Positions 32,315 to 32,375 of a DNA stretch of 32,375 bases are shown in pieces. Origin of the DNA: a virus. Under the pieces are notes generated by a model. That model searched no databases. It saw nothing but the letters and a program-made list of their open reading frames with translations, and was not told where the DNA came from. A program made the translations under genes and the position numbers. Position 1 is the first letter of the stretch, and every line of letters starts with the position of its first letter. Where the stretch lies: the IMG/VR virus record IMGVR_UViG_3300025687_000183, positions 1-32,375 of that record; one strand, 5' to 3'.

Positions 32315-32375
32315 ATGCGAAATGTAGGAACTATTTCAGAGTCCCGTCGCTCAAGCAAGGTTTACCCTCTTGTTA
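32315..32375 (+). CDS. Start of a gene cut by the right edge
   Basis: An open frame of 20 complete codons runs from ATG 32315 to the window end (MRNVGTISESRRSSKVYPLV). There is no Shine-Dalgarno, but the TATAAATA element is placed as at other starts in this genome. Too short to identify. The true start could lie beyond the window if the leader is longer. Confidence 0.45.
   Translation, partial: MRNVGTISESRRSSKVYPLV

Noticed and set aside
1-32375. tRNA genes, CRISPR arrays, insertion sequences
   Set aside because: I looked for cloverleaf-like gaps, regular direct repeats with spacers and transposase motifs; the non-coding gaps are too short and none was seen by eye.

Overview
The window is a slice of a T4-like myovirus (contractile-tailed phage) genome, probably aquatic. 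The evidence is a nearly complete T4-type baseplate set (gp7-, gp6-, gp25-, gp5-, gp53-, gp48/54- and gp26-like proteins), a T4-type terminase and portal, a UvsW-type helicase, a DnaG-type primase and a phage Hsp20. No host gene, tRNA, rRNA, CRISPR array or insertion sequence was seen. The host cannot be named from sequence alone.

Layout. (1) Positions 1-19392, minus strand: one tightly packed tail/baseplate operon whose genes mostly overlap or abut. In transcription order it holds a small conserved-looking protein, the tape measure (TTG start), a tube-cap protein, gp53-like, a large hub protein, the gp5-like spike, a LamG-containing structural protein, gp25-like, gp6-like, a giant gp7-like protein, and a structural protein that runs off the left edge. 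(2) Positions 19393-21592: an AT-rich divergent control region, a small unknown gene, a RecB/Cas4-like nuclease and a TOPRIM primase. The start codons of the last two overlap within one CATG. (3) Positions 21573-23642, minus: a gp26-like baseplate protein that appears to be extended by a -1 ribosomal frameshift into a gp51-like domain, then a structural protein. (4) Positions 23643-25259, plus: palindrome-rich control DNA, the UvsW-like helicase and a small partner gene. (5) Positions 25256-30250, minus: terminase, portal (broken by a 152-bp tandem duplication) and an acidic, probably capsid-internal protein. (6) Positions 30251-32375: a glycosyltransferase-like gene, a Rossmann/SLOG-like gene, a small exported protein, Hsp20 with a strong terminator, and the start of a further gene at the right edge.

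How the genes work together. Minus-strand genes build and fill the particle; plus-strand genes are mainly replication, recombination and accessory functions. Short divergent intergenic regions carry TATA-like elements resembling the T4 late promoter (TATAAATA) or near-palindromic relatives. Several lie only about 3-13 bases before a start codon that has no Shine-Dalgarno sequence, which suggests leaderless or near-leaderless messages.

The strongest observations are the complete-looking -1 frameshift signal (slippery heptamer T TTT TTC, 7-nt spacer, 9-bp hairpin) in the gp26/gp51-like gene, the frame-breaking duplication in the portal gene, two divergent gene pairs whose ATGs overlap in a CATG palindrome, and a primase whose zinc-finger-like region has lost all its cysteines.
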